From assembly GCA_013141385.1 (NCBI GenBank), contig JABFRB010000006.1:62001-126000 (forward strand): a stretch of 64,000 nt of DNA, given 5' to 3'. Below the pieces are notes generated by a model that saw nothing but the letters and a program-made list of their open reading frames with translations, was not told where the DNA came from and ran no database searches. The DNA comes from Bacteroidales bacterium (lineage in GTDB: Bacteria > Bacteroidota > Bacteroidia > Bacteroidales > Tenuifilaceae). Every line of letters starts with the position of its first letter. The first letter of the stretch is position 1. The position numbers and the translations under genes are program-made. Below, piece after piece: positions 9,288 to 20,971 of the stretch.

Positions 9288-11186
9288 CTAAACTTTTATT
9301 ACAGCACCGTCTCCTAGCTGAAGTTGTTGCAGTTTTAAAGAAGGAGAATTAAGAAAATTTCCTAATTCTAGACCTCCCCACTTATGGTTTATTTTTTCGA
9401 TCGTATCTGAATCCATCATTACAACATTTGGCCAGTCCCGATTGGGTTTATCAGAAGGGTAAACTTTTCTTGTTCCATCAAATGCTACATGATTTATCTT
9501 TCCCTCTGAATCTCTAATAAAACAAGTATCCCTTTGTGGATCATAGTTACTTACTAAATACCAAATAACCAATGAAATATTGTTTAAATCGATTTCCTTA
9601 TCAACAATAATTATTGCTTTAAGATTGTGTAGTGAGCTTAATCTAAACAATCTAGAAACTAGCTCCTTTGTATTAAAAACTTCTGATTTATTTATTGATA
9701 TGATTAACGCAGATATATTATGTGATATTAGCGAAGAACTAAAAGAGGTTACGCCATCAGGTAGCGGTGCGAAATCCTCAGCAATACTTTCTTTATCAAT
9801 TTCTGCTGTGTAACTATTCCTTTCCGTTTTCTTTGAAGTTGCATCAATAAATATTTTACTACCAAAGCACGGTTGTTCCGATGAATGATCAAGTACATCC
9901 AATGGACCCTTACTTAAAAATATATCATTTTGACAGTTAACTTGGCTTGAGAGTACCTGTCCGAGCTGCATAGCATTGTGAATATCGATATCGCCATCAA
10001 CTGCAACTAATATTTTATTAAACATCATTTGCCCTGCTCCCCAAAGGGCATTCATTACTTTGTAGGCATGACCAGGGAAAGCGTGTTTTATCTTAACAAC
10101 TGAGATATTGTGTGCAACACCTTCAAATGGAAGGCTCATATCTTCAAGTTCTGGAAGCATCGACATCCTTATTGGGGATAGGAATATTCGTTCGGTTGCT
10201 TTTGCAATATAGGCATCTTCCATTGGTGGTACTCCTACAATTGTGGCTGGATATACTGCTTTCCTTCGATGAGTAATACATGTAATATGAAATCGGGGAT
10301 ACCAATCAGCAAGTGAGTAAAATCCTGTATGATCACCAAACGGCCCTTCCCAAGCCAGTTCCTCGCTTGGATCAACATAACCCTCTATCACAAAATCAAC
10401 ATCTTCGGGTACTTCAAGATCAACAGTTATACACTTAACAAGTCGAACTTTCTTCTTTCGCAAAAAACCTGCAAAGATGTATTCATCCAAATTATCAGGT
10501 AATGGAGCTGTTGCTGAATAGGTGTATACCGGATCTCCACCAAGTGCAACAACAACAGGCATAAGTTTCCCTTGTGCCTTATACTCATTATAATGTCTCG
10601 CACCAACTTTATGACGATGCCAGTGCATCCCTGTTTCCTTTGGTCCAAAAACCTGCATCCTATACATCCCTATGTTTCTAATTCCGGTAACAGGATCCTT
10701 AGTATTAACCATCGGTAGCGTGATGAATTTACCACCATCATACGGCCAGCATTTTAGAATAGGTATTTTATTGATATCTGGGTCTAAATTGATTACCTCC
10801 TGACAAACTCCTTTTCCAGATATAACAGTAGGCATCCAATCAGACATCCTTTTTAGGCTTGGTAAAAGTTTAATCTTCTCCAGTAAAGATTCTCTTGGGC
10901 TTGACAACTCTTTGAACAATGATTCAATCCCCCTGCCAACATCATCTAAATCATCAACACCTAACGACAAAGATATTCTCCTTAAAGAGCCATAAAAATT
11001 AATAAGAACAGGAAAATCAGTCCCTGTATTCTCAAATAATAGTGCTTTCCCCCCATCAGGTTGTTTAGAAATGCGATCTGTAATTTCAGTGATCTCCAAT
11101 TCAGGATTTACAAGCCCTTTTATTCGAATCAGTTCTCCATTTTGCTCAAGTACTTGGATGAATTCGTTCAAACTCTTATAAGCCAT
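9288..11186 (-). CDS. ubiD: UbiD-family (prenylated-FMN) decarboxylase
   Basis: A 632-residue enzyme, longer than Escherichia coli UbiD (about 500 residues) by a C-terminal extension of the type common in Bacteroidetes. Family marks include RNIGMYRMQVFGPKETGMH, the catalytic-region EGPFGDHTGFY (acidic residues next to the prFMN site), and NALWGAGQMMFNK. UbiD enzymes use prenylated FMN to decarboxylate aromatic acids in quinone synthesis. In a menaquinone-using bacterium this is probably a menaquinone-pathway step, but that is inference. The gene follows enolase on the same strand, separated by a strong hairpin. Two TAnnTTTG-like boxes in the last bases of eno and just after it (TATCTTTG, TATATTTG on the minus strand) could give it its own promoter. 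Confidence 0.85.
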   Translation of the reverse strand: MAYKSLNEFIQVLEQNGELIRIKGLVNPELEITEITDRISKQPDGGKALLFENTGTDFPVLINFYGSLRRISLSLGVDDLDDVGRGIESLFKELSSPRESLLEKIKLLPSLKRMSDWMPTVISGKGVCQEVINLDPDINKIPILKCWPYDGGKFITLPMVNTKDPVTGIRNIGMYRMQVFGPKETGMHWHRHKVGARHYNEYKAQGKLMPVVVALGGDPVYTYSATAPLPDNLDEYIFAGFLRKKKVRLVKCITVDLEVPEDVDFVIEGYVDPSEELAWEGPFGDHTGFYSLADWYPRFHITCITHRRKAVYPATIVGVPPMEDAYIAKATERIFLSPIRMSMLPELEDMSLPFEGVAHNISVVKIKHAFPGHAYKVMNALWGAGQMMFNKILVAVDGDIDIHNAMQLGQVLSSQVNCQNDIFLSKGPLDVLDHSSEQPCFGSKIFIDATSKKTERNSYTAEIDKESIAEDFAPLPDGVTSFSSSLISHNISALIISINKSEVFNTKELVSRLFRLSSLHNLKAIIIVDKEIDLNNISLVIWYLVSNYDPQRDTCFIRDSEGKINHVAFDGTRKVYPSDKPNRDWPNVVMMDSDTIEKINHKWGGLELGNFLNSPSLKLQQLQLGDGAVIKV

Positions 11187-11216
11187 GCTATATAGATGGT
11201 TGATTGGTATATAAAG

Positions 11217-11247
11217 AATAAGGTTTCAGTTTGACTGAAACCTTATT
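11217..11247 (-). terminator. Hairpin between eno and ubiD
   Basis: A perfect 13-base inverted repeat AATAAGGTTTCAG/CTGAAACCTTATT with a five-base loop lies 20 bases past the enolase stop. The following minus-strand sequence is CTTTATATACC, a weak T tract, so it may be a leaky terminator, an RNA stabiliser, or a leader structure for ubiD. Confidence 0.6.
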
Positions 11248-11266
11248 CAAATATAAACAAAGATAT

Positions 11267-12637
<1,371 letters not shown>

Positions 12638-12654
12638 TAAATATCATAATATTA

Positions 12655-13149
12655 CTATTCAGACTTCTCTTCAGTTGATTCCTGATGAGATTCTTCAATT
12701 TTGGTTTCAGCTACAGTTTCAGCCTTTTTTGGCTTTGCACCACGACGTGTTTTCTTTGCTGCTGGTTTAGCAGATTCTTTCACATAAGTTGTGTTGTAAT
12801 CAACTAGTTCAATAATGCACATCTCAGCACTATCACCAAAACGAGTACCAGTTTTAAGTATTCGGGTATAACCACCTGGACGGTCAGCAACTTTCACAGC
12901 CACATCACGAAATAATTCCGAAACCGCATACTTATCTTTTAAATAACTAAATACAGTACGACGTGAATGTGTTGTATCGTTCTTACCTTTTGTAATTAAA
13001 GGCTCTACATAAGTTCTTAATGCTTTTGCTTTAGCAACTGTAGTAGTAATTCTTTTTTTAAGAATCAACGAAGTTGCCATATTTGCTAGCATCGCCTTAC
13101 GGTGAGAGTGAGTCCTACCTAAATGGTTAATCTTCTTATTGTGTCTCAT
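12655..13149 (-). CDS. rplQ: 50S ribosomal protein L17
   Basis: A 164-residue L17, recognised by [20 protein letters not shown] and [19 protein letters not shown]. Residues from about 124 on form a Lys/Ala/Glu-rich tail not present in the 127-residue E. coli protein but usual in Bacteroidetes. Last gene of the alpha operon, five bases after rpoA. It binds 23S rRNA at the base of the large subunit near the exit tunnel. Confidence 0.97.
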   Translation of the reverse strand: MRHNKKINHLGRTHSHRKAMLANMATSLILKKRITTTVAKAKALRTYVEPLITKGKNDTTHSRRTVFSYLKDKYAVSELFRDVAVKVADRPGGYTRILKTGTRFGDSAEMCIIELVDYNTTYVKESAKPAAKKTRRGAKPKKAETVAETKIEESHQESTEEKSE

Positions 13150-13154
13150 CGCAA

Positions 13155-14147
13155 TTAATCCTTGTCAAGTTTATATTTTGTAATATCCATACCGAAGGAT
13201 AAATTCATTGCCTCCAGCAGATCTTCTAATTCAGTAAGAGATTTCTTACCGAAGTTTCTAAATTTAAGCAGGTCGTTCTTATTGAATGAGACCAACTGGC
13301 CTAATGTCTCAACATCAGCTGCTTTTAAACAATTAAGGGCACGAACAGATAAATCTAAGTCAACAAGTTTATTTTTCAGAAGCTGGCGCATATGCAATAC
13401 CTCTTCATCAAATTCCTCATTTGAATATTTATCATCCGTATCAAGTGTTATTTTCTCATCTGAGAATAGCATAAAGTGGTAGATGAGAATTTTTGCAGCT
13501 TCTTTCAGAGCATCCTTTGGATGAATTGAACCATCCGTGAATATCTCCATAATAAGTTTCTCGTAGTCAGTCTTTTGTTCAACACGGTAGTTTTCAATCG
13601 AGTATCTTACATTCTTAATCGGAGTATGAATAGAATCAATTGGAACAATTCCAAATTCTCCATCTTCGGGTTTATTTTCCTCCGATGGAATGTACCCACG
13701 ACCCTTATTAATAAAAAACTCAATTTCTAATTTGACATCAGGATCCATTCTGCAAATTACTAAATCAGGGTTTAGTACCTTGAATTTGCTAAGAAAATTT
13801 GATAAGTATCCTGCTTTTAACTCGCTTTGTCCCGAAATATTAACGGTAACCTTTTCGAAATCTTCACCATCAATAGTTCTTTTAAAACGAATCTGCTTTA
13901 AGTTGAGCACAATTTCGGTAACATCCTCCATAACACCGGGGATAGTTGTGAATTCGTGATCTACACCAGAAACCTTTATCCAGATTATGGCATATCCTTC
14001 AAGTGATGAAAGAAGGATTCTCCTCAAAGCATTGCCCACCGTGATACCATAGCCTGGCTCAAGAGGACGAAACTCAAATTTACCGTATTGTTCGGTAGAT
14101 TCAAGCATAATAACCTTATCGGGTTTTTGGAATGCCAGTATAGCCAT
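13155..14147 (-). CDS. rpoA: DNA-directed RNA polymerase subunit alpha
   Basis: A 330-residue alpha subunit with both domains: the N-terminal assembly domain ([42 protein letters not shown]) and the C-terminal domain (about 255-325) with [22 protein letters not shown] split by the usual helix-hairpin-helix [16 protein letters not shown]. The N-domain dimer nucleates beta/beta-prime assembly; the C-domain contacts DNA and activators. It sits between rpsD and rplQ, the canonical alpha-operon position. Confidence 0.98.
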   Translation of the reverse strand: MAILAFQKPDKVIMLESTEQYGKFEFRPLEPGYGITVGNALRRILLSSLEGYAIIWIKVSGVDHEFTTIPGVMEDVTEIVLNLKQIRFKRTIDGEDFEKVTVNISGQSELKAGYLSNFLSKFKVLNPDLVICRMDPDVKLEIEFFINKGRGYIPSEENKPEDGEFGIVPIDSIHTPIKNVRYSIENYRVEQKTDYEKLIMEIFTDGSIHPKDALKEAAKILIYHFMLFSDEKITLDTDDKYSNEEFDEEVLHMRQLLKNKLVDLDLSVRALNCLKAADVETLGQLVSFNKNDLLKFRNFGKKSLTELEDLLEAMNLSFGMDITKYKLDKD

Positions 14148-14162
14148 ATGGTATAGGTATTT

Positions 14163-14771
14163 TTACTTAGAATAAAGTTCAACAATTAACTGCTCCTTAA
14201 TGTTCTCTGGAATCTCCGATCTTTCAGGCACATTGATGTATTTTCCTGCAAAAGAATCCTTATCCCATTCTAACCATGAATATTTGGTATGACGGTTAGA
14301 TGATGTAGCATCTTGGATTACTTCCAAGGATTTTGATCTTTCACGCACTGCAACAAGATCACCTTTTTTCAAAGTAAATGATGCTATGTTTACAACCTTG
14401 CCATTTACAGTGATATGCCTGTGGCTTACCAACTGGCGGGCTGCGGCTCTGGTTGGGGCAATCCCTAAACGATAAACTACGTTATCGAGTCTAGCCTCAA
14501 GAAGTTGTATTAAAATTTCACCTGTAATACCTTTACTTTGAGATGCTTTATGGAATAAGTTCTCGAATTGTTTTTCAAGAACACCATAAATAAATTTGGC
14601 TTTCTGCTTTTCTTGAAGCTGTACACCATATTCAGATAATTTCTTCCTTTTCTTGTTTACCCCGTGCATTCCAGGAGGGTAATTTTTCTTCTCGTAGTAT
14701 TTGTCGGGTCCAAAAATGGGCTCACCAAACTTACGGGCTATTCTGGTTCTTGGTCCAATATATCTTGCCAT
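14163..14771 (-). CDS. rpsD: 30S ribosomal protein S4
   Basis: A 202-residue S4 with the conserved N-terminus [17 protein letters not shown], the S4 RNA-binding domain [20 protein letters not shown] and [14 protein letters not shown]. Zinc-ligand cysteines found in some S4 proteins are absent. S4 is a primary 16S rRNA binder and in other bacteria represses its own operon translationally. It is followed by rpoA after 15 bases. Confidence 0.98.
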   Translation of the reverse strand: MARYIGPRTRIARKFGEPIFGPDKYYEKKNYPPGMHGVNKKRKKLSEYGVQLQEKQKAKFIYGVLEKQFENLFHKASQSKGITGEILIQLLEARLDNVVYRLGIAPTRAAARQLVSHRHITVNGKVVNIASFTLKKGDLVAVRERSKSLEVIQDATSSNRHTKYSWLEWDKDSFAGKYINVPERSEIPENIKEQLIVELYSK

Positions 14772-14810
14772 TACTTAAAAAAGTTTATTGAGTACTTAAT
14801 TAATAAACCG

Positions 14811-15200
14811 TTAAACCCTACGACGTTTGGGTGGACGGCATCCATTATGAGGAAGTGGAGTCACGTCAACAATTTCGGTAACTTCAATTCCTGTAGCGTT
14901 AATAGTACGCATTGCAGATTCACGACCAGCGCCGGGACCCTTCACAAAAACCTTAACTTTACGTAAGCCAAGATCGTAAGCTACCTTTGCGCAATCAGCT
15001 GCGGCAGTCTGAGCTGCGTAGGGAGTGTTCTTTTTGGAACCCCTAAAGCCCATCTTTCCAGATGACGACCAAGATATTACTTGTCCTGTACTATTTGTTA
15101 AGGATACAATGATATTGTTGAAGGAAGAGTGGATATGTGCTTGTCCTACTGGATCTACTTTTACTACTTTCTTCTTTACTGTTCCTGTCTTTTTTGCCAT
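14811..15200 (-). CDS. rpsK: 30S ribosomal protein S11
   Basis: A 129-residue S11 recognised by [33 protein letters not shown] and the invariant C-terminus [18 protein letters not shown]. It sits in the small-subunit platform near the mRNA exit. Nine bases separate it from rpsM. Confidence 0.98.
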   Translation of the reverse strand: MAKKTGTVKKKVVKVDPVGQAHIHSSFNNIIVSLTNSTGQVISWSSSGKMGFRGSKKNTPYAAQTAAADCAKVAYDLGLRKVKVFVKGPGAGRESAMRTINATGIEVTEIVDVTPLPHNGCRPPKRRRV

Positions 15201-15209
15201 AGTTATTTC

Positions 15210-15587
15210 CTATTTAGTAGCTTTTTTCTTATTGGCAACGGTTTTCTTACGCCCCTTACGGGTACGAGCATTGTTCTTGGTACTCTGACCTCTGACGGGC
15301 AGGCCAAGGCGATGCCGAATTCCGCGATAACAACCAATATCCATCAACCTCTTGATGTTAAGCTGTACAGATGATCGGAGTTCACCCTCTACTTTATAGC
15401 CATCATTAAGGATTGATCGGATAGCGTTGATATTATCATCGTTCCAGTCTTTAACCTTAACGTCGTAACCCACTCCTGCTTGTTCTAGGATTTTGCGGGC
15501 ACTACTACGGGCTATACCGTAGATGTAGGTTAGGGCAACCTCTCCCCTTTTGTTCTTTGGCAAGTCTACACCAACGATTCGTGCCAT
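15210..15587 (-). CDS. rpsM: 30S ribosomal protein S13
   Basis: A 125-residue S13 with [20 protein letters not shown], a helix-hairpin-helix ([17 protein letters not shown]) and the basic tail [19 protein letters not shown]. It lies in the head of the small subunit and touches the P-site tRNA and the large subunit. First 30S gene of the alpha operon, following rpmJ. Confidence 0.98.
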   Translation of the reverse strand: MARIVGVDLPKNKRGEVALTYIYGIARSSARKILEQAGVGYDVKVKDWNDDNINAIRSILNDGYKVEGELRSSVQLNIKRLMDIGCYRGIRHRLGLPVRGQSTKNNARTRKGRKKTVANKKKATK

Positions 15588-15629
15588 ATTTTTACTTTAA
15601 AAAATTAGGGTACAAAGTTAATTAAATTT

Positions 15630-15746
15630 TTATCCTTGACGTTGTTTAAACTTCGGATTTTTTTTATTAATCACGTACAAACGTCCATTTCGCCTTACGA
15701 TTTTACAATCAGCACTGCGTTTTTTTATTGATGCTCTTACTTTCAT
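15630..15746 (-). CDS. rpmJ: 50S ribosomal protein L36 (zinc-free form)
   Basis: A 38-residue gene read by hand: it begins [20 protein letters not shown] and ends [11 protein letters not shown], which matches L36 end to end. E. coli L36 binds zinc through Cys11, Cys14, Cys27 and His33. Here only Cys14 remains (Ser11, Asn27, Phe33), so this is a zinc-independent version. It lies between infA and rpsM as usual. Confidence 0.95.
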   Translation of the reverse strand: MKVRASIKKRSADCKIVRRNGRLYVINKKNPKFKQRQG

Positions 15747-15769
15747 CGCAACAAAGTGTTTTCAAATGT

Positions 15770-15988
15770 TTATTTATACCTAAAAGTAATTCTGCCTTTA
15801 GTTAAATCATAGGGCGACATTTCAACTCTAACCTTATCACCTGGAAGAATCTTTATGTAATGCATTCTCATCTTCCCGGAAATATGAGCGGTAATAACGT
15901 GCCCGTTATCAAGTTCTACTCTAAACATTGCATTAGAGAGGGCTTCGATAATAGTTCCGTCTTTCTCAATTGCGGTTTGTTTTGACAT
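15770..15988 (-). CDS. infA: Translation initiation factor IF-1
   Basis: A 72-residue single OB-fold protein of exact family length, with [41 protein letters not shown] and [15 protein letters not shown]. It occupies the A site of the 30S subunit during initiation. Placed between map and rpmJ, the common arrangement at the spc/alpha boundary. Confidence 0.98.
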   Translation of the reverse strand: MSKQTAIEKDGTIIEALSNAMFRVELDNGHVITAHISGKMRMHYIKILPGDKVRVEMSPYDLTKGRITFRYK

Positions 15989-16001
15989 ATTGCCTCTTAA
16001 A

Positions 16002-16778
16002 TTAACTGCTTTTTAATACTTCATCAATGTACTTAAAGGTAGATAACTGTTCTGCTTTATTTTTTCTAACAACAACAGCCAGTTCAAAATGTGCCGATGG
16101 TTTTCCATCAACAGTTTTAATAGTCCATCCATCTCGTTCCTGAAAAACCTGTTTTGATCCCATGTTAATCATTGGTTCAATACAAATTGTCATTCCGCTA
16201 ATTAACTTAGATCCATTGCCTCTAACCCCATAATTTGGAACCTCAGGTTTCTCGTGCATATTACGACCTATGCCATGTCCTACTAATTCTCGAACTACAG
16301 AGTATCCATTACCTTCCGCATGTTGTTGAACTGCGCTGGATATATCCCCAACTCTAAGTCCATCTATAGCCTTATTGATGCCTAGTTCCAAACATTCACG
16401 GGTTACCTTAATCAGCCGCTGCACTTCGGGAGAGACTTCACCTATTACAAAGGTATAGGCTGAATCACCGTAAAAACCGTGCATATAGGTTCCGCAATCG
16501 ATGGATACTATATCGCCATCCCTTAAAGCGTTATCCTTAGGGATACCGTGCACAACAGCACTATTCACTGAAGTACATAGAGTATTCGGGTAACCATTAT
16601 AACCTAAAAATCCGGGCTTTGCCCCATTATCTCTTATAAATTCCTCTGCTCTTTTATCGAGTTCGAGGGTGGTTATCCCGGGATGAATTAATTTTGCTAC
16701 TTCTGCTAAAGTTTTTGAAACAATTTCGTGATTTAACTTCAGTAGTTCAATCTCTTCCTCCGTTTTTGCCAATATCAT
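16002..16778 (-). CDS. map: Type I methionine aminopeptidase
   Basis: A 258-residue metalloprotease that removes the initiator methionine from nascent proteins. The five metal ligands of the pita-bread fold are visible: Asp in [10 protein letters not shown], Asp in FYGDSAYTF, His in [12 protein letters not shown], Glu in [10 protein letters not shown] and Glu in [10 protein letters not shown]; the substrate His is in AVVHGIPKD. No N-terminal extension, hence type Ia. Downstream of secY by 21 bases. Confidence 0.97.
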   Translation of the reverse strand: MILAKTEEEIELLKLNHEIVSKTLAEVAKLIHPGITTLELDKRAEEFIRDNGAKPGFLGYNGYPNTLCTSVNSAVVHGIPKDNALRDGDIVSIDCGTYMHGFYGDSAYTFVIGEVSPEVQRLIKVTRECLELGINKAIDGLRVGDISSAVQQHAEGNGYSVVRELVGHGIGRNMHEKPEVPNYGVRGNGSKLISGMTICIEPMINMGSKQVFQERDGWTIKTVDGKPSAHFELAVVVRKNKAEQLSTFKYIDEVLKSS

Positions 16779-16799
16779 TATTAAAAGAACTTAATCTGT

Positions 16800-18131
16800 C
16801 TAAACGCCTGTTCTACCCTTTATTCTGCCACTCTTCATAAGACCATCATAATGTCTCATGAGAAGGTGACTTTCGATTTGCTGCAATGTATCAAGCACAA
16901 CCCCTACTAAAATTAGCAGTGAAGTTCCACCGAAGAATTGAGCAAATTGATTACTTACGCCAACCATATTTGCAAATGCAGGCAGTATAGCAATTATTGC
17001 TAAAAAGATTGAACCAGGTAATGTAATTCTTGACATAATAGTATCCAGATATTCCACAGTTCTTTTACCTGGTTTTACTCCAGGTATAAATCCGCCATTT
17101 TTCTTCATATCCTCAGCCATTTGGTTAGGATTGATTGTAATCGCAGTATAGAAATAGGTAAATGCGATAATCAAAATTGCATAGGTAAAGTTATACCAAA
17201 ATCCATAAGGATTTGAAAAGGCAGAAGCAATACCCGAAGTAGTTTGAGTATCAAACTTGGTTAACAACATTGGTACAAACATTAATGCTTGAGCAAAAAT
17301 GATTGGCATAACCCCTGCTGCATTTACTTTTAATGGAATATACTGTCTTACCCCACCATACTGTTTATTACCAACAATACGTTTTGCATACTGAACTGGT
17401 ATTTTACGTGTTCCTTGAATTAAAAGAATGGAAAACATAAAGATAGCAAATAGCATTACCATCTCAACAAGAAACATTACCAAACCACCTCCAGCTACCT
17501 CTTCTATTCTAGAAGCAAACTCTGCAAATAGCGCAAATGGCAAACGAGCTATGATTCCAATCATGATAATCATTGATATACCGTTACCAATTCCTTTGTC
17601 AGTAATCTTCTCGCCAAGCCACATGATGAACATTGTGCCAGCAATAAGTATTATTGTTGAAGAAATAGTAAAAAATGCACCTCCTAAAGCAAATGCGGAT
17701 TCAGGTAATTGGTAGTGTAGATTAGTCAAGTATGCTGGTGCTTGCAATACGAGAATAATTACAGTTAAATAACGAGTAATCTGATTCATCTTTCGACGAC
17801 CACTCTCACCCTCTTTCTGTAATCTTTGGAAATAAGGTATTGCAATACCTAATAGTTGAACCACGATTGAGGCTGATATGTAAGGCATAATACCCAAAGC
17901 AAAGATTGATGCATTATGGAAAGCACCACCCGAAAACATGTCGAGCAGACCCATAATACCTTCACTAGTTTGCTTCTTTAAAGCACCAAGTTGTGCAGGA
18001 TCTATACCAGGTAATACAATATAACTACCTAATCGATAAATTAATATTATTCCAAGTGTATACAGTATCCGCTGACGCAGATCCTCTATCTTGAAAATAT
18101 TTTTTATGGTTTCAATAAAAGCTTTCATCAA
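16800..18131 (-). CDS. secY: Preprotein translocase subunit SecY
   Basis: A 443-residue channel protein with ten hydrophobic helices. Signatures include LGIMPYISASIVVQLL (helix 2 region), QRLQKEGESGRRKMNQITRY cytoplasmic loop, VNAAGVMPIIFAQALM, and the C-terminal region QIESHLLMRHYDGLMKSGRIKGR. It forms the Sec channel with SecE and SecG. One base separates it from rplO, so translation is probably coupled. Confidence 0.98.
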   Translation of the reverse strand: MMKAFIETIKNIFKIEDLRQRILYTLGIILIYRLGSYIVLPGIDPAQLGALKKQTSEGIMGLLDMFSGGAFHNASIFALGIMPYISASIVVQLLGIAIPYFQRLQKEGESGRRKMNQITRYLTVIILVLQAPAYLTNLHYQLPESAFALGGAFFTISSTIILIAGTMFIMWLGEKITDKGIGNGISMIIMIGIIARLPFALFAEFASRIEEVAGGGLVMFLVEMVMLFAIFMFSILLIQGTRKIPVQYAKRIVGNKQYGGVRQYIPLKVNAAGVMPIIFAQALMFVPMLLTKFDTQTTSGIASAFSNPYGFWYNFTYAILIIAFTYFYTAITINPNQMAEDMKKNGGFIPGVKPGKRTVEYLDTIMSRITLPGSIFLAIIAILPAFANMVGVSNQFAQFFGGTSLLILVGVVLDTLQQIESHLLMRHYDGLMKSGRIKGRTGV

Positions 18132-18132
18132 A

Positions 18133-18579
18133 CTATAGTTTTACAGCAGTACCTTGTTGTGCTTCAATTGCTTCAATTGCTTTTTTTGAAAAAGCATGTG
18201 CTTGAACATCGAGTTTTAATGAGAGAGTACCATTCCCAAGAATTTTGATATTATCATTCTTAGATGCAAATCCCGCATCAACTAAAGTCTGCACATTAAT
18301 GGTTGCTAAGCCATTCTTTTCTGCCAATAGTTGTAAAACATCAATATTGATAGCTTTATACTCTTTACGAAATTTATTTTTAAACCCGAACTTGGGCAAG
18401 CGACGCTGTAATGGCATCTGACCACCTTCGAAACCAGCCTTTCTAGAATAACCAGATCTAGACTGAGCTCCTTTATGACCTCTTGTGGAAGTTCCACCGT
18501 GTCCAGAACCTTGTCCTCGTCCAATTCTTTTATCGTGGTGAGTAGAACCTTTTGCAGGTTTTAAATTATTCAAATTCAT
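18133..18579 (-). CDS. rplO: 50S ribosomal protein L15
   Basis: A 148-residue L15 with the Gly/Arg-rich N-terminal extension ([40 protein letters not shown]) that threads into 23S rRNA, and the globular C-terminal part ([20 protein letters not shown]). Immediately upstream of secY. Confidence 0.97.
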   Translation of the reverse strand: MNLNNLKPAKGSTHHDKRIGRGQGSGHGGTSTRGHKGAQSRSGYSRKAGFEGGQMPLQRRLPKFGFKNKFRKEYKAINIDVLQLLAEKNGLATINVQTLVDAGFASKNDNIKILGNGTLSLKLDVQAHAFSKKAIEAIEAQQGTAVKL

Positions 18580-18614
18580 AGTTGAAATTGCATTATGTAT
18601 GTTTATGCAAGCTA

Positions 18615-18788
18615 TTATTCAACGCGTACAAGGTGCTTAACCTTTTCAATCATCCCGAGAATTTGAGGAGTTGCTTCGTGCTCAACGGTATGATTGATAC
18701 GCCTTAGGCCAAGAGATTCGAGGTTTAAACGTTGGCGTTTAGAACTCCCAATTTTGCTCCTAATCTGTGTTATTTTTACTTTAGCCAT
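18615..18788 (-). CDS. rpmD: 50S ribosomal protein L30
   Basis: A 57-residue gene read by hand, beginning [20 protein letters not shown] and containing [15 protein letters not shown] and [15 protein letters not shown]. This is the full L30 ferredoxin-like fold at normal length. It fills the 220-base gap between rpsE and rplO, its standard place in the spc operon. Confidence 0.95.
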   Translation of the reverse strand: MAKVKITQIRSKIGSSKRQRLNLESLGLRRINHTVEHEATPQILGMIEKVKHLVRVE

Positions 18789-18799
18789 AGTTTCTTAAT

Positions 18800-19321
18800 C
18801 TAACCGTTAAAAACTTTATTTAAAGAAACTCCACGGTGTTCAGCTATGTTTTGGGCATCTCTAAGTTCTAGTAATGCCATCACAGTTGCTTTTACCAGGT
18901 TGTGAGGGTTTGATGAACCCTTAGATTTTGCTAGCACGTCGGTAACCCCAACGCTCTCTAGGACAGCACGCATAGCACCACCAGCTTTAACACCGGTTCC
19001 GTGAGATGCGGGCTTAATGAATACTCTAGCACCGCCATATTTAGCTAATTGCTCATGAGGAATTGTTCCCTTATAAACAGGAACCTTAACCAAGTTCTTT
19101 TTGGCATCTTCAATACCCTTTGATATAGCTGTTGTAACCTCGCTTGCTTTGCCAAGGCCATATCCAACAATACCATTCTCATTACCCACCACAACTATTG
19201 CGGAGAAACTGAAGGTACGTCCACCCTTGGTTACTTTGGTAACCCTCTGAATGCTAACCAACCTATCTTTTAGTTCAAGATCGCTGGATTTAACTCTTCT
19301 TATATTCGTATTTGCTGACAT
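18800..19321 (-). CDS. rpsE: 30S ribosomal protein S5
   Basis: A 173-residue S5 with the dsRBD-like N-domain ([39 protein letters not shown]) and C-domain ([20 protein letters not shown]). It contributes to decoding accuracy. An upstream in-frame GTG two codons earlier overlaps the rplR stop; the ATG giving MSANTN is preferred. Five bases separate this start from rplR. Confidence 0.96.
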   Translation of the reverse strand: MSANTNIRRVKSSDLELKDRLVSIQRVTKVTKGGRTFSFSAIVVVGNENGIVGYGLGKASEVTTAISKGIEDAKKNLVKVPVYKGTIPHEQLAKYGGARVFIKPASHGTGVKAGGAMRAVLESVGVTDVLAKSKGSSNPHNLVKATVMALLELRDAQNIAEHRGVSLNKVFNG

Positions 19322-19326
19322 ATCCA

Positions 19327-19686
19327 CTAGATTTTTAGTCCGCCTTCTCTTGCTGCATCAGCCAAAGCCTTTACACGGCCATGGTAAAGATAACCGTTGC
19401 GGTCAAAAACCACATCAGTAATTCCTTTCTCTAATGCCACTTTAGCTGCAAGTTGCCCTACAAGACGAGCCTGTTCAATTTTAGTAATTTTGGTTTTCTC
19501 AGCGATCTCTTTAGCAGCAGACGAGGCGTGAGCCAAGGTTACTCCTTTTGAGTCGTCTATGAATTGTACATAGATCTGTGCATTGCTCCTGAAAACCGTT
19601 AAACGAGGCTTCCCGGTAGTACCGGAAATTTTCTTGCGTATTCTCCTTTTGATTCGGAGTCTTCTCTCTGATTTTGTCAAAGCCAT
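19327..19686 (-). CDS. rplR: 50S ribosomal protein L18
   Basis: A 119-residue L18 with [38 protein letters not shown] and the C-terminus [20 protein letters not shown]. It binds 5S rRNA in the central protuberance together with L5. Confidence 0.97.
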   Translation of the reverse strand: MALTKSERRLRIKRRIRKKISGTTGKPRLTVFRSNAQIYVQFIDDSKGVTLAHASSAAKEIAEKTKITKIEQARLVGQLAAKVALEKGITDVVFDRNGYLYHGRVKALADAAREGGLKI

Positions 19687-19706
19687 TTTTAATCAGTTTT
19701 AACAGG

Positions 19707-20261
19707 TTATACACTAGCTGATTTACCAGCTTTTCTTCTAATAACTTCACCAACAAATTTAATCCCTTTACCTTTGTATGGTTCAGGTTTTCTAAGTGAG
19801 CGAATTTTAGCTGCTACCGATCCAATGAGTTGCTTATCAATGCTTCGTAGTGTTATAGTAGGATTTCCTCTACGCTCAGTTTTTGCTTCTACTTTTACTT
19901 CATCTGGAAGTAAAACATGAATATCGTGTGAAAAGCCAAGGCTTAGTTCAAGAACTTGCCCTTTAGCTTCGGCCTTATATCCAACACCTATTAACTCTTG
20001 CTGAATCTCCCATCCTTTTGAAACACCAATAACCATATTACTGATGAGTGAACGATAGAGACCATGCATGGCACGATGACGTTTTTGCTCTGTTGGTCTG
20101 GTGAGAACAACAGTATCTCCCTCCAAGTTAATTGAGATGTCAGGGTCAACTTTCTGGGATAGCTCCCCCAGAGGGCCTTTTACGCTTACCACATTATCAG
20201 CGCTAACTTTCACGCTTACACCCTGTGGTAGGTTTACAGGTTTTTTTCCGATCCTAGACAT
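19707..20261 (-). CDS. rplF: 50S ribosomal protein L6
   Basis: A 184-residue L6 with two related halves: SRIGKKPVNLPQGVSVKVS at the start and the C-terminal signature VAAKIRSLRKPEPYKGKGIK. It lies near the factor-binding site of the large subunit. Follows rpsH by 18 bases. Confidence 0.98.
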   Translation of the reverse strand: MSRIGKKPVNLPQGVSVKVSADNVVSVKGPLGELSQKVDPDISINLEGDTVVLTRPTEQKRHRAMHGLYRSLISNMVIGVSKGWEIQQELIGVGYKAEAKGQVLELSLGFSHDIHVLLPDEVKVEAKTERRGNPTITLRSIDKQLIGSVAAKIRSLRKPEPYKGKGIKFVGEVIRRKAGKSASV

Positions 20262-20279
20262 TGTTAATTATTAATTAAA

Positions 20280-20678
20280 TTAGTAAATATAGCAAAGTAC
20301 TTCACCACCAACTTTCTTCACACGTGCTTCCTTTTCAGTCATCACACCATGTGAAGTACTTATGATAGCTATTCCTAAGCCGTTAAGAACACGTGGTAGC
20401 TGATCTGCACTAACATAGCGTCTTAAACCAGGACTACTTACGCGCTCTATGTGCTTTATTGCACTCTTTTTTGACTCAGGGTTATATTTAAGCGCTATTT
20501 TAATCATTCCCTGCTTACTATCCTCTTCAAGTTTATAGTTTAGAATATACCCTTTTTCGAAAAGAATACGAGTAATATCTTTTAAAATACTTGAAGCAGG
20601 AATTTCTACCACACGGTGATTCGCCATAATAGCGTTTCTTACGCGGGTTAGATAATCTGCAATTGGGTCGGTAATCAT
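20280..20678 (-). CDS. rpsH: 30S ribosomal protein S8
   Basis: A 132-residue S8 with [20 protein letters not shown], the central RNA-binding part and the C-terminal [21 protein letters not shown] longer frame reaches nine codons upstream into the rpsN end, but the conserved family start is the ATG of MITDPIAD. In E. coli S8 represses translation of the spc operon; whether that holds here is not visible. Confidence 0.96.
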   Translation of the reverse strand: MITDPIADYLTRVRNAIMANHRVVEIPASSILKDITRILFEKGYILNYKLEEDSKQGMIKIALKYNPESKKSAIKHIERVSSPGLRRYVSADQLPRVLNGLGIAIISTSHGVMTEKEARVKKVGGEVLCYIY

Positions 20679-20698
20679 GTTAATTATAGTTATAAGTT

Positions 20699-20968
20699 TT
20701 ACCAACTAGCTTTTTTAATTCCAGGTATTAAACCATTAGAAGCCATTTCTCTAAAGGTTATCCTGCTTATTCCAAACTGACGCATATATCCGCGTGGCCT
20801 TCCGGTCAACATGCAACGATTGCGTAAACGAATTGGGTTTGAATTACGAGGTAGTTTTTGTAGACCAACATAATCTCCTTCTTCTTTAAGCCTTGCGCGC
20901 TTTTCAGCATATTTTGCGATGAGTTTTGCACGTTTAACCTCACGGGCTTTCATTGACTCTTTAGCCAT
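20699..20968 (-). CDS. rpsN: 30S ribosomal protein S14 (zinc-free form)
   Basis: An 89-residue S14 with [20 protein letters not shown] and the C-terminal signature [20 protein letters not shown]. The CxxC pairs of zinc-binding S14 are absent, so this is the long, zinc-independent type. Three bases from rplE. Confidence 0.97.
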   Translation of the reverse strand: MAKESMKAREVKRAKLIAKYAEKRARLKEEGDYVGLQKLPRNSNPIRLRNRCMLTGRPRGYMRQFGISRITFREMASNGLIPGIKKASW

Positions 20969-20971
20969 ACA

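Noticed and set aside
20679-20705. Nine-codon N-terminal extension of S8.
   Set aside because: It reaches back into the end of rpsN and the conserved family start is [10 protein letters not shown].
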